A stretch of DNA of 64,000 bases from Theocolax elegans (Eukaryota > Arthropoda > Insecta > Hymenoptera > Cerocephalidae). The position numbers and the translations under genes were made by a program. Where the stretch lies: NCBI GenBank assembly GCA_026168455.1, contig CM047431.1:9880943-9944942 (forward strand). The letters run 5' to 3'. Positions within the stretch are counted from its first letter, which is position 1, and each line of letters starts with the position of its first letter. The notes under the pieces are model-generated. The model had not been told where the DNA came from and did no database searches. It saw only the letters and a list, made by a program, of their open reading frames with translations. Below are positions 54,039 through 64,000 of this stretch, piece after piece.

Positions 54039-54785
54039 ATCTGTGTGAGGAGATATTGATCACGATTATGTGAACGATAATCTGGGGCTTCCCTCCGATT
54101 AGCAGTCGACTGCCTGCGATCGTTGGAAGGGAGTTCATAATAACTGCTCGTTTGTTGTCGCGACTTAGCTGGCTGAATCTCCGAAACGCGCTTTTTAATA
54201 GCTCCAGAACTACTAAATTGGCTGGGAGTGGACCGACCATGTGCATTGGAGTTCAGTCCAAAATCGTTACGACGAATGGCGCCCCTTTCCACTGGATTGT
54301 GGTTACCAACCAACTAGTTACGCTGATCCCGGTGTGACGTATGTGATGAATTTATAGCATGCGTCTCTCCTAGACTAGTATATGTGGCGGTCGACACCGT
54401 CAATTGTATCGAAGGTGGTACGTTTGCCGTCGGAATCGCCGCTTCTGAGTCAGTGCCTGCTGCATTATCAGAAAGCGGTCTCGATTCACCCGTCGGCGTA
54501 GGCACTCTACTATATGTAGTCACATTTCCCTCTTCTTCCTGAATGGGGGTTATGTGCTCACTTGTTGGTCTATCGTCTGACAACTCAGACTCTATAGACG
54601 TGTCGGTACCAGAAGGTATCACACTACCTCTTCTGGAACGCTTTTGGTGCTTCTGCCAGAACTGTGGACAAGCTAAGGGCTTCGTCGCTGGTTGGGCAGA
54701 AGTATCCTCGTCGTAATTGGGATACCAAGGCACGTCGATTTGAGGATCATAATACTTAATTCTATGTTGTTGACAAACAAATTAA
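54023..54785 (-). pseudogene. gypsy Gag N-terminal region, broken
   Basis: An S/T/P-rich frame (54733-54314, open upstream to about 54785 without a clear ATG) continues after one TAG in the same frame to 54023, then joins the long gag frame by a one-base shift. Low-complexity N-terminal extensions of this kind occur in some insect gypsy Gag proteins. No motif. Confidence 0.5.
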
Positions 54786-54893
54786 TTGCAATCTATTCCT
54801 TGATTTGGAGGCAAAGCAAAAAAAAAAATTAAGGAAATAAATAAAAGAGATTTTTCCGTCAGCAGAATTAATGATTAAGTGACAAACATTTAA

Positions 54894-56836
54894 GGCCAGG
54901 TTCTCATTCTCAGGCCCCAAAAATGCCTGAATTTCAGGAATTTTTTTTTTGTATAAAATAAAGTAATGCCGGGAAAACTTTTTATAGGTTTTATTTGTAT
55001 ATTAAAGAAGAACATTTTTATATTTTTTCAAAACAAAAAATTTCAAAATGGCTGCTCCAGGGCGGTTGCCGTGCAGCAGCACGGAAAATGCACGGGTGTA
55101 CGCGGTCGCGTCCCCAGCCTCATGGTTTGATCTGAAACCTAAAACCAAAAAAATTCTTAAAATAGATGAAATTTGGGGGGCCTTATCGGTTTCCGATTTT
55201 TAAAAAAGGCCTTTAAAAAAAAGAGAGGCTGTTTGAAAAAAAAATCCATTTTTACGCCATTTTTTTAGTCTTTAATGTCCATTAAAAAATATTCGAAATT
55301 AAGTTTTTCAAAAAAACTCGTCGTGAAGGCCCCCTAAATTTAATTAGCTTTCTTTTGAGCCGTCATACATTAAAATCGGTTCACTCGTCGAAACTGTAGA
55401 GCCGCCCGCGCGCCGAAAAACACCTTTTCGAGAAAAACGCGTTTGAAGTTTTACGTACTGAAAAATGGTATTTAATTTTTGTTTTTTGACAACTTACCCT
55501 TAGTCAGCGATTCCAGCATCATACAAGATGCCTTCTTCTTCTTCAAATATTTGTTGTTGTTGTATTTGGGCTGACAATTTCTCCACCCTGGCCCTTTTAG
55601 CAATCTCTGCCAAAGTTTTCTCTGCTGCCTTGATGCGCTTTTCGTCCATTTTCTCGGCGAAATTTTTGCTGTGTAGCCCGACTCCAATTCCTAGCATGTT
55701 CATAATTTTTAATACAGATGAATAGCCTTCGTTGAACATGCCTGCAGCTATATTTGATGTTATTTCAATGGTTTTCGCACCGCAATGAAGGTGTTTAGGT
55801 GCCAGTTTTCACACGCAAGTATTAAAACACTCGTTGTCATTTTGTGTATTTCCACCGGTGCATCTTTGTAATAAATCGTCGTTGGTAAGAGCCTCATATA
55901 CAGGTTTAATTACTTTCTGAACTTCCTCGGTAAGGGCAGGTGGGTGGTGAAAACTGGCGAGTTTACCCTCTACTTCTGCGATGCGCCACTTACACCAGCT
56001 ACTTTCTCCTGACGGACAGTACTCGTGCCTTGGATGTTCATCGGTGGAACATTTGTGGTAAAATGTTGCCCACACAGCCTTTTTCATTTCTTCGGCCGAA
56101 TCAGGGTGTCTTCTTATCGCAAGGCAAAAAAATAAAGTCAGATCTTTGATAATTTTATCGGTCAGCTTCCCTGCACCTTTGCCTCCGATTCCTTTATGAT
56201 TTTTCTTGACATCACGTAGTCGTTTACCCATTCGCTTTTGGACATGACCTACGCATTCTTTCTTTTCAAGCTCGAGGTCATCCTACGGATTGCATTCAAG
56301 GAGAGCTTTAAAAGTTTTTGTATCTCCGTTTTTTCCATTTTTTCAGCATCGTAACTGAATCTCTTTTTCCCCGGGTGATTAGGACGTTTATTTCCCACTG
56401 ATTTACGCGTATTCGGCATTTTTCCGGCACTTTTATTTTTGACACGATATCAACGCATAAGAGACGACGTTGTTGCAAGAAGAACGATCGCTCTACTGAG
56501 AATACGTGTCTGCACAGATATACAGAGGTATACCTGCGTAGACACGTGTTTACAATAGATTTAGAAAGTTGTAATTCGTTCGGAGGGTCACAAACTTGAT
56601 GCCTATTGTATATTTGAAAGCCAGGTATGAATAAAGGTCTCCCTACCAAGCCGGTTCGAGCGCGCGTTTATTACCTGCTTTTCGGCCAACAGACCACGGC
56701 CACGAAACGAGCTGTAACTCGAAAAATACATTCGATCTCGAAAAATCGTTTCGGTCACATATTCTGCACACCATAAGGATGACTTTTAAGCAAAAAAAAT
56801 TTGGATTTTTTCGACCCCGAGAATGATAACCTGGCC
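54894..56836 (-). mobile_element. Kolobok-type transposon 3, internally deleted
   Basis: The inverted ends GGCCAGGTTCTCATTCTCAG and CGAGAATGATAACCTGGCC match with two differences over about 20 bp. TTAA lies at 54890-54893 and 56837-56840. It encodes a shortened, broken transposase (55500-56419) ending DAGIAD, the same C-terminus type as element 1. It sits immediately upstream of the gypsy gag. Confidence 0.8.
55500..56419 (-). pseudogene. Kolobok transposase with internal deletion
   Basis: ATG at 56419 opens a basic N-terminus (RKSVGNKRP, HPGKKRF) that runs directly into the region of the second catalytic Asp (GDTKTFKALLECNP followed by a stop), so the segment holding the zinc ribbon and first Asp has been deleted. 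The rest is recognisable: ECVGHVQKRMGKRLRD, CPSGESSWCKWR, a GNTQNDNECFN segment where the family has NESFN, and the end EEGILYDAGIAD. It has at least one stop and two frame changes. Confidence 0.75.
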
Positions 56837-56840
56837 TTAA

Positions 56841-57018
56841 TCAAAATAATATTAATAATAACAATAAATATAACTGTAACACCAATATCACGATATGTCT
56901 CAGCACTAATGCAAGACAAGATCGCGTCGGTAATAGAAAAAAAAAATTATTAACTTTGACTTATCTGACTAACAGACAATGTCAAAACCAATTATAATAA
57001 TATTAATAATTATTACCA
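56841..57018. other. remnant between Kolobok 3 and the A/B repeats
   Basis: AT-rich. TGTAACACC at 56872 could be the end (GGTGTTACA on the minus strand) of a truncated 5' LTR of the gypsy element, but the following 130 bp do not clearly match the block at 47445. Confidence 0.3.
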
Positions 57019-58482
57019 CACAACAAAAAAAAATTATTGTATATTTTCAAAATTATCAGCTGACTAACAGCGTGATAATATCTTTGAAAACTGTGATGTA
57101 GCAACATCACTGGGCGTCGCCATGAGAGTCGTTGCTGGTGCGTGCACGTGCGCGCACCACTCCGCGGTAGTACCCGGGTACTATCCCCGACGGTGGGGAT
57201 CGCGCACACCCGCAGAAACGGTCGCGAGGCACGTTGTTTACGTGCCGGCCCGCGCTCAATTGTCGCCATCTTGAATCGATTTAGATTCAAGCGCGCGCAC
57301 ACTGAACACGCGGTCCATACTCGTATCGATACGGGGATCGCGCGCATATAGTATGGGGAATTCGGAACGCGGATAGTGGGGGAACATGTGTATAATAGTA
57401 AGGAGATAAATTTATATTTAAATTTCGCGCTGTTAACTAGAGAATAATTTAGTGATCTATTGAACCAATCAATAGATGATTTTATTAGAGATAAGACTTC
57501 CGTATGGGTAAATATAACAGCATATTACGTTATATGACTGTAATTACCTTAAATACGGAAAGTCGAAATACTAGTTGGGACAATGATAACTTATGCAAAT
57601 TAGTTGTCATTTTTATCTATAGTAGGGTAAATACGGGTAGCTTTATTACACCTGTGACGGATACGGAAGGGTTGGAGAATTATAATATTGCCGTATCCCT
57701 CACAGGTAACGAGATAGGGATATTAGGAGATTGAGGGAGATAGAAAATCGGGGAAGAAGTTTGGCATGGCTCGGAAAACGGATCCTCGCCATTCTGATCC
57801 TATCGATCGTTCTGATAGTAGTGTTTCTTTATATTCTGATCCTATCGATCGTCAAAAAAGTGTATCTCAGATTATACAGATTAATTACAGAGTGTTATTT
57901 CGAATCTATCGATCGCATTAACAGAGGTTTTGGATTTATTTCCGCATAATAGAGGAGAAAATCATATTGATACCAATAAGGAGGAATAATTATTCTAAAT
58001 ATGTATAGATATATATATAAATTGATCAATCGGTACTTATGCCGACAAATTCTTACGGGAAATGGGAATTGTGCTTACTTTGGGGTAATTATGCCGACGT
58101 CAGCATAATTCCACCGAAAATTCAACCATGTATCCGTACTTATGCCGACACACAAAAAATCGGAAAATTATCTTTGTGAGCCCCGCTTTGACGTTATAAT
58201 ATTAATGAAGGATTGAAGGTATAACGTGGCCTCCGGCACTTCGAATGAGGTTATAACTTCAATCCTTCATTAATATTATATGATCAAAGTGTGCTTTTTT
58301 ACCCGTGAGGGGTATTTAGGTATGTGGGTTATTAGATATTTGGGTTATTGGTTTTTTTGCATTATTCTATCAATTAATATTCTCCCCCTTATATCTGAGT
58401 CGTTACATATGTTTTATAACCTCAAAACACCAAGATAACACGTAGTGTCTCCATAAGTACCGATACTGGTGTTTGTATATAT
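57019..58482. repeat. repeat unit A, copy 1 (about 1.46 kb)
   Basis: Direct copy of 59299-60764, about 99% identical. It begins after the junction ACAACAAAAAAAAATTATTG and ends GATACTGGTGTTTGTATATA. The first 350 bp are GC- and CpG-rich with short palindromes (TTGAATCGATTTAGATTCAA; CGTATCGATACG), like a promoter. The middle has short frames broken differently in the two copies, and the end has CGGTACTTATGCCGAC repeats and a 30-bp-arm hairpin (58196-58279). Confidence 0.8.
58196..58279. repeat. long hairpin in repeat unit A
   Basis: Arms of 30 bp (ATAATATTAATGAAGGATTG... and its mirror) with a single mismatch, separated by a 24-base loop containing GGCCTCCGGC. The same structure is at 60470-60553 in copy 2. 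Confidence 0.8.
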
Positions 58483-58509
58483 ATATATTTTACAACAAAA
58501 AAACAAATT

Positions 58510-59279
58510 ATTAATAATAATAATAATGTTGATACCTTTATAGTAATCCTTCAGATTAGTATTATAATTCTTGTAAGGGATGTAAAACTAAAAATTCAGC
58601 ATTATAAATGTTTAAAAATTAATTTTTTACATTTGTATAATAATATTTGTATTTTTAGCAGCTTACAGGGGATTAGATGGATACTGAAACAAATGGAGAT
58701 ACTTTTCTACCATTCCAAGGTAAGTGCATAAATGTTTTGCAATGATCATGCTACTAGATTCATCGTTATAAGGCAACAAATATACATTTCTATTAATATT
58801 TCGAGCACTTTTCCCGGATATTTTGACCATAAGTGATCTTAATGATTTAGACCGACTCTGGAAATTTTTAGGCAGTTTCTAACTATAAAAAGACATCTTT
58901 TAGACAGTATTAGGTTACCAGAGTTCGGAGCAGAATTGCTGATTTTCACTATTTAAGGTTTAAATGGCTTACAAGAGTGTGACAGCATACATTTATGTCT
59001 TTACAAGTATTTTTAATGAAAAGTTCGGAAAATTTTACAAAAAAAGTCATACTTATGTTTTTAGTGAAAAATGCATCCCCTGGGAGCTAAAAATTCATGA
59101 AAATGGGCATATAATGCAAAAAAGTGCTAAAATGTCAACTTTGACTCTCTGTAACTTAAAATAATGGCCCAGAAAAAATCTGAAAAAATTCAGGAGAACT
59201 ACTGGATACCTCTAAAACATATTCCCACAGTTATAGCAATATTTATTTTTTTCATCTTCGATGTCACAGAGAACCACCC
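58510..59279 (+). repeat. repeat unit B, copy 1
   Basis: About 770 bp, bounded by (AAT)n on the left and ending GTCACAGAGAACCACCC before a TA microsatellite. It is repeated in inverse at 60765-61527 and directly at 61650-62421. It contains an exon-like piece with an ATG (MDTETNGDTFLPFQ) bounded by TTTTTAG and GTAAGT (about 58660-58722), and two short frames overlapping at TAATG (58964-59164 and 59164-59346). Neither frame resembles a known family. Confidence 0.8.
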
Positions 59280-59298
59280 ATTTATATATATATATTTT

Positions 59299-60764
59299 AC
59301 AACAAAAAAAAATTATTGTATATTTTCAAAATTATCAGCTGACTAACAGCGTGATAATATCTTTGAAAACTGTGATGTAGCAACATCACTGGGCGTCGCC
59401 ATGAGAGTCGTTGCTGGTGCGTGCACGTGCGCGCACCACTCCGCGGTAGTACCCGGGTACTATCCCCGACGGTGGGGATCGCGCACACCCGCAGAAACGG
59501 TCGCGAGGCACGTTGTTTACGTGCCGGCCCGCGCTCAATTGTCGCCATCTTGAATCGATTTAGATTCAAGCGCGCGCACACTGAACACGCGGTCCATACT
59601 CGTATCGATACGGGGATCGCGCGCATATAGTATGGGGAATTCGGAACGCGGATAGTGGGGGGAACATGTGTATAATAGTAAGGAGATAAATTTATATTTA
59701 AATTTCGCGCTGTTAACTAGAGAATAATTTAGTGATCTATTGAACCAATCAATAGATGATTTATTAGAGATAAGACTTCCGTATGGGTAAATATAACAGC
59801 ATATTACGTTATATGACTGTAATTACCTTAAATACGGAAAGTCGAATACTAGTTGGGACAATGATAACTTATGCAAATTAGTTGTCATTTTATCTATAGT
59901 AGGGTAAATACGGGTAGCTTTATTACACCTGTGACGGATACGGAAGGGTTGGAGAATTATAATATTGCCGTATCCCTCACAGGTAACGAGATAGGGATAT
60001 TAGGAGATTGAGGGAGATAGAAAATCGGGGAAGAAGTTTGGCATGGCTCGGAAAACGGATCCTCGCCATTCTGATCCTATCGATCGTTCTGATAGTAGTG
60101 TTTCTTTATATTCTGATCCTATCGATCGTCAAAAAAGTGTATCTCAGATTATACAGATAATTACAGAGTGTTATTTCGAATCTATCGATCGCATTAACAG
60201 AGGTTTTGGATTATTTCCGCATAATAGAGGAGAAATCATATTGATACCAATAAGGAGGAATAATTATTCTAAATATGTATAGATATATATATAAATTGAT
60301 CAATCGGTACTTATGCCGACAAATTCTTACGGGAAATGGGAATTGTGCTTACTTTGGGGTAATTATGCCGACGTCAGCATAATTCCACCGAAAATTCAAC
60401 CATGTATCCGTACTTATGCCGACACACAAAAAATCGGAAAATTATCTTTGTGAGCCCCGCTTTGACGTTATAATATTAATGAAGGATTGAAGGTATAACG
60501 TGGCCTCCGGCACTTCGAATGAGGTTATAACTTCAATCCTTCATTAATATTATATGATCAAAGTGTGCTTTTTTACCCGTGAGGGGTATTTAGGTATGTG
60601 GGTTATTAGATATTTGGGTTATTGGTTTTTTTGCATTATTCTATCAATTAATATTCTCCCCCTTATATCTGAGTCGTTACATATGTTTTATAACCTCAAA
60701 ACACCAAGATAACACGTAGTGTCTCCATAAGTACCGATACTGGTGTTTGTATATATATATATAT
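59299..60764. repeat. repeat unit A, copy 2
   Basis: Direct copy of 57019-58482. Differences are almost all one-base length changes in short homopolymers (six extra bases in copy 1, one extra G in copy 2 near 59660). In this copy a 79-residue frame (60043-60282) rich in D, R and S, with a repeated SDPIDR motif, stays open. In copy 1 it is broken by those length changes. Confidence 0.8.
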
Positions 60765-61527
60765 GGGTGGTTCTCTGTGACATCGAAGATGAAAAAAATA
60801 AATATTGCTATAACTGTGGGAATATGTTTTAGAGGTATCCAGTAGTTCTCCTGAATTTTTTCAGATTTTTTCTGAGCCATTATTTTAAGTAACAGAGAGT
60901 CAAAGTTGACATTTTAGCACTTTTTTGCATTATATGCCCATTTTCATGAATTTTTAGCTCCCAGGGGATGCATTTTTCACTAAAAACATAAGTATGACTT
61001 TTTTTGTAAAATTTTCCGAACTTTTCATTAAAAATACTTGTAAAGACATAAATGTATGCTGTCACACTCTTGTAAGCCATTTAAACCTTAAATAGTGAAA
61101 ATCAGCAATTCTGCTCCTGACTCTGGTAACCTAATACTGTCTAAAAGATGTCTTTTTATAGTTAGAAACTGCCTAAAAATTTCCAGAGTGGGTCTAAATC
61201 ATTAAGATCACTTATGGTCAAAATATCCGGGAAAAGTGCCCGAAATATTAATAGAAATGTATATTTGTTGCCTTATAACGATGAATCTAGTAGCATGATC
61301 ATTGCAAAAAAATTTATGCACTTACCTTGGAATGGTAGAAAAGTATCTCCATTTGTTTCAGTATCCATCTAATCCCCTGTAAGCTGCTAAAAATACAAAT
61401 ATTATTATACAAATGTAAAAAATTAATTTTTAAACATTTATAATGCTGAATTTTTAGTTTTACATCCCATACAAGAATTATAATACTAATCTGAAGGATT
61501 ACTATAAATATATAAACATCATTATTA
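60765..61527 (-). repeat. repeat unit B, copy 2 (inverted)
   Basis: Starts GGGTGGTTCTCTGTGAC, the reverse complement of the end of copies 1 and 3. The short frames appear on the minus strand at 60880-61080 and 60677-60880. It differs from copy 1 by scattered substitutions. Confidence 0.8.
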
Positions 61528-61649
61528 CAATAACTGAATATACGTATTTAATACAAAAGATATATAAATAAATCGGATATATAATTATAATGAATAATAT
61601 GATAACGTGACAGTGACAAGTTTGTGAAATCTAAACAATGTATTGCTGA

Positions 61650-62421
61650 ATAATAATAATAATAATAATGTTGATACCTTTATAGTAATCCTTCAGATTA
61701 GTATTATAATTCTTGTAAGGGATGTAAAACTAAAAATTCAGCATTATAAATGTTTAAAAATTAATTTTTTACATTTGTATAATAATATTTGTATTTTTAG
61801 CAGCTTACAGGGGATTAGATGGATACTGAAACAAATGGAGATACTTTTCTACCATTCCAAGGTAAGTGCATAAATGTTTTGCAATGATCATGCTACTAGA
61901 TTCATCGTTATAAGGCAACAAATATACATTTCTATTAATATTTCGAGCACTTTTCCCGGATATTTTGACCATAAGTGATCTTAATGATTTAGACCGACTC
62001 TGGAAATTTTTAGGCAGTTTCTAACTATAAAAAGACATCTTTTAGACAGTATTAGGTTACCAGAGTTCGGAGCAGAATTGCTGATTTTCACTATTTAAGG
62101 TTTAAATGGCTTACAAGAGTGTGACAGCATACATTTATGTCTTTACAAGTATTTTTAATGAAAAGTTCGGAAAATTTTACAAAAAAAGTCATACTTATGT
62201 TTTTAGTGAAAAATGCATCCCCTGGGAGCTAAAAATTCATGAAAATGGGCATATAATGCAAAAAAGTGCTAAAATGTCAACTTTGACTCTCTGTAACTTA
62301 AAATAATGGCCCAGAAAAAATCTGAAAAAATTCAGGAGAACTACTGGATACCTCTAAAACATATTCCCACAGTTATAGCAATATTTATTTTTTTCATCTT
62401 CGATGTCACAGAGAACCACCC
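61650..62421 (+). repeat. repeat unit B, copy 3
   Basis: Nearly identical to copy 1 and followed by the same TTTTACAACAAAAAAACAAA junction sequence that precedes copy 1 (58485-58505 and 62435-62455). About 120 bp of unrelated AT-rich DNA separates it from copy 2. Confidence 0.8.
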
Positions 62422-62833
62422 ATTTATATATATATATTTTACAACAAAAAAACAAATTATTAATAATAATAATAATACAAAAATTAATAACTATAAACGA
62501 TAAAAATATTATTGTTCGTCTCGAACTGATACAAAACCAGTGAGCCGAACTCAAAAATATTTCGCTTTTAAAACGAGTCCACAAAATTCACGCAATGAAA
62601 TTAAAGATGAAATTACGGTTGCGCAGGGGGGGAAATTTTCCTTCTTGCGTAGCAAGGAAGGATAGCCGCGCGGTATATGCCGTATAAAGTATAGGTTCTC
62701 TCTCTCACTCTCGTTACTCGTTACACTCACGCCGCGCGAGTCTATCGCCGGCTAGTTGGGATTTTCTCACTCTGTCCTACTAGCGGACTCGTACTCACTC
62801 AGCACTATACGATTCCGCACTGGTTCCCTCTCA

Positions 62834-62869
<36 letters not shown>

Positions 62870-62916
62870 GTGGTGGATGAACTAGGCTCTAGTGCATCCT
62901 GGCTTGACACATCTAG
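62422..62916. other. junction repeat and simple-sequence DNA, no gene
   Basis: (TA)n, the ACAACAAAAAAAC junction, (AAT)n, then a (CT)n microsatellite at 62830-62870. The frame at 62756-62989 is mostly the simple repeat. Confidence 0.5.
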
Positions 62917-63927
62917 GGGGTTCCTCAGGGAAGTGTCCTTGGCCCATTTATTTTCTCTATCTTTATCAATGACTTGCCGAGCGTCTTAAAACACTCTGAT
63001 CACATGGTTTTCGCGGATGGCACCCAAATCTATCACTCTTTCCTTCCTGCTGATCTCGCCCAAGGAGTCCAGAGAATCTCAGATGCAAATGCGGTAGAAA
63101 AATGGGCGAGATCAAACGGATTAAATCTGAATATAAACAAAACGAAAATGTTAATATTGGGTAGTCAGGCTTTTATCTCGCGCATTGATTTAGATTCGGC
63201 CCCTAAGGTCAAGATCGGTGACAATTTTCTCGAGTATGCTTTAGAGGTCAAATCACTGGGCGTTTGGATTACCCCCACCCTGGATTGGTCTCGTCAGGTC
63301 GCGTCGATATCGCAGCGTGTTCATGGAGTCTTGCACTCTCTGAGATTCTTCAAACGTGCTCTCTCGTGTCAAAATAGGAAACATCGTGTAGAGTCGCTTG
63401 TTTTCCCACACTTTGACTACGCCTGCGCAGTCTTTCACGATCTAGACGCCACTAAAAATCTAAAACTCCAACGTTTATTAAACGCATGCGTTCGCTATGT
63501 GTGAGGAAACATACCTTGGAGAGAGCACGTAACGCCCTACCGCCTCAAACTGGGCTGGTTGTCGGTCGAGCTGAGGAGATCCCTCTTCATCGGCTGTAGT
63601 GCCTATAACATCATCTCCCATAAATCCCCATCCTATATCGCTCGCTACTTTATCCTACGCGATGCTTCCTTTTCATCTCGATCTTCCTCCCGTCACCCAC
63701 CTTTGTCCCTTTTCTATCTCCCTCCTAGAACCAAAGCCTTCAATAATTCCTACCCAATTACAGCTTCTCGCCTTATTAACTGTCTACCCTTTACTAACTT
63801 CGACCCGCTCTTCTTCCCTTCCTTTAAATCCTCATTGGCACTACATCTCTCTGAGCTTGATCGACAAGCGTGGGAGTCGAGAGTGGTGGATGAAGGTTTG
63901 CAGTGCCCTCCCTTGTCCGATCTATAG
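62917..63927 (+). pseudogene. non-LTR retrotransposon reverse transcriptase, C-terminal part (Jockey/CR1-like group)
   Basis: The reading starts at GVPQGSVLGPFIFSIFINDL (62917, just after a stop), the canonical non-LTR RT motif, and continues through VFADGTQIYHSF, where the second catalytic Asp of the (F/Y)ADD box is Gly. It then passes NGLNLNINKTKML, LGVWITPTLDW and the thumb to a single TGA at 63502. The same frame goes on with PYRLKLGWLSVELRRSLF, ITASRLINCLP and an RQAW end to 63927. The upstream endonuclease half is missing (5' truncation), and the element probably ends near the window edge. Exact clade uncertain. Confidence 0.8.
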
Positions 63928-64000
63928 TCATTATTCTCTATTCTAGTCACGGTTTGTTGTACTTCGTCTTTATGTATGTATTATTTATTTAACTATGTTT

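Larger units (their letters stand above)
48719..54785 (-). pseudogene. Ty3/gypsy retrotransposon, nearly full-length, inactivated
   Basis: Minus-strand order: gag (54785-52389), a linker frame, protease (51778-51437), RT/RNase H (51238-49949) and integrase (49807-48719). Most domains are long open frames separated by only a few lesions, so the copy is fairly young. Lesions are listed with each part. The element belongs to a gypsy lineage whose integrase ends with a PKYDRPFEV...HVSDLKRY tail. It lacks a recognisable 5' LTR, and a Kolobok derivative lies just upstream of gag. Confidence 0.85.

Noticed and set aside
57003..57347. 114-residue frame in the GC-rich start of unit A (also at 59297-59626), with an opposing 69-residue frame
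   Set aside because: CpG-rich DNA gives long open frames in several phases; the protein has no motif and the identical second copy only reflects recent duplication.

Overview
This window looks like arthropod, most probably insect, nuclear DNA. It is AT-rich, contains no bacterial-type operons, and is packed with eukaryotic transposons: Ty3/gypsy, BEL/Pao, Penelope-like (PLE), Kolobok-type DNA transposons, a Crypton, a Maverick/Polinton, a tRNA-derived SINE, a non-LTR retrotransposon and several foldback elements. A hymenopteran host is plausible from the transposon mix but cannot be proved from sequence alone. The only hint of a host gene is a pair of exons at 20.5-21.3 kb and, weakly, a duplicated exon-like segment at 36.4 and 42.0 kb.

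Layout. 0-2.6 kb: degenerate ~320-bp tandem repeats interrupted by a 1.37-kb foldback element. 2.67-4.68 kb: a large inverted repeat carrying a hammerhead ribozyme motif in each arm. 6.56-7.51 kb: a 0.95-kb palindromic element. 7.6-14.4 kb: part of a Maverick/Polinton on the minus strand, with integrase, capsid-type proteins and adenain-like protease genes but no DNA polymerase B or packaging ATPase; its right end abuts a solo LTR (14.41-15.28 kb, 5-bp AAATA duplication). 18.4-19.6 kb: two palindromic elements nested in a third inverted repeat, one with TTAA duplications. 20.5-21.3 kb: two spliced-looking exons. 24.5-28.4 kb: decayed gypsy element (plus strand) with a SINE inserted in its protease region, followed by a gag-like remnant to 29.5 kb.

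29.6-33.6 kb: a Penelope-like element (GIY-YIG endonuclease, inverted pseudo-LTRs with hammerhead motifs) split by a Kolobok element whose 582-residue transposase is open and whose DDE residues are visible. 37.03-41.87 kb: a second, decayed Kolobok element that itself contains a solo LTR. 42.4-42.95 kb: minisatellite of hairpin-forming ~100-bp units. 43.0-43.7 kb: Crypton tyrosine recombinase tail cut by a degenerate BEL/Pao element (43.7-47.2 kb). 47.4-54.8 kb: a nearly complete but inactivated gypsy element (minus strand), with a third Kolobok derivative inserted next to its gag end (54.89-56.84 kb). 57.0-62.4 kb: alternating copies of two repeat units, A (two direct copies) and B (three copies, one inverted). 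62.9-63.93 kb: non-LTR reverse transcriptase remnant.

The genes do not form one pathway. They are layers of insertions whose nesting gives relative ages: Kolobok inserted into PLE and gypsy, SINE into gypsy, BEL against Crypton, solo LTR into Kolobok. The points most worth following are the four hammerhead motifs, three Kolobok elements with different termini but the same TTAA target duplication, the open capsid-type reading frame beside a dead integrase and protease in the Polinton, and the hairpin minisatellite.
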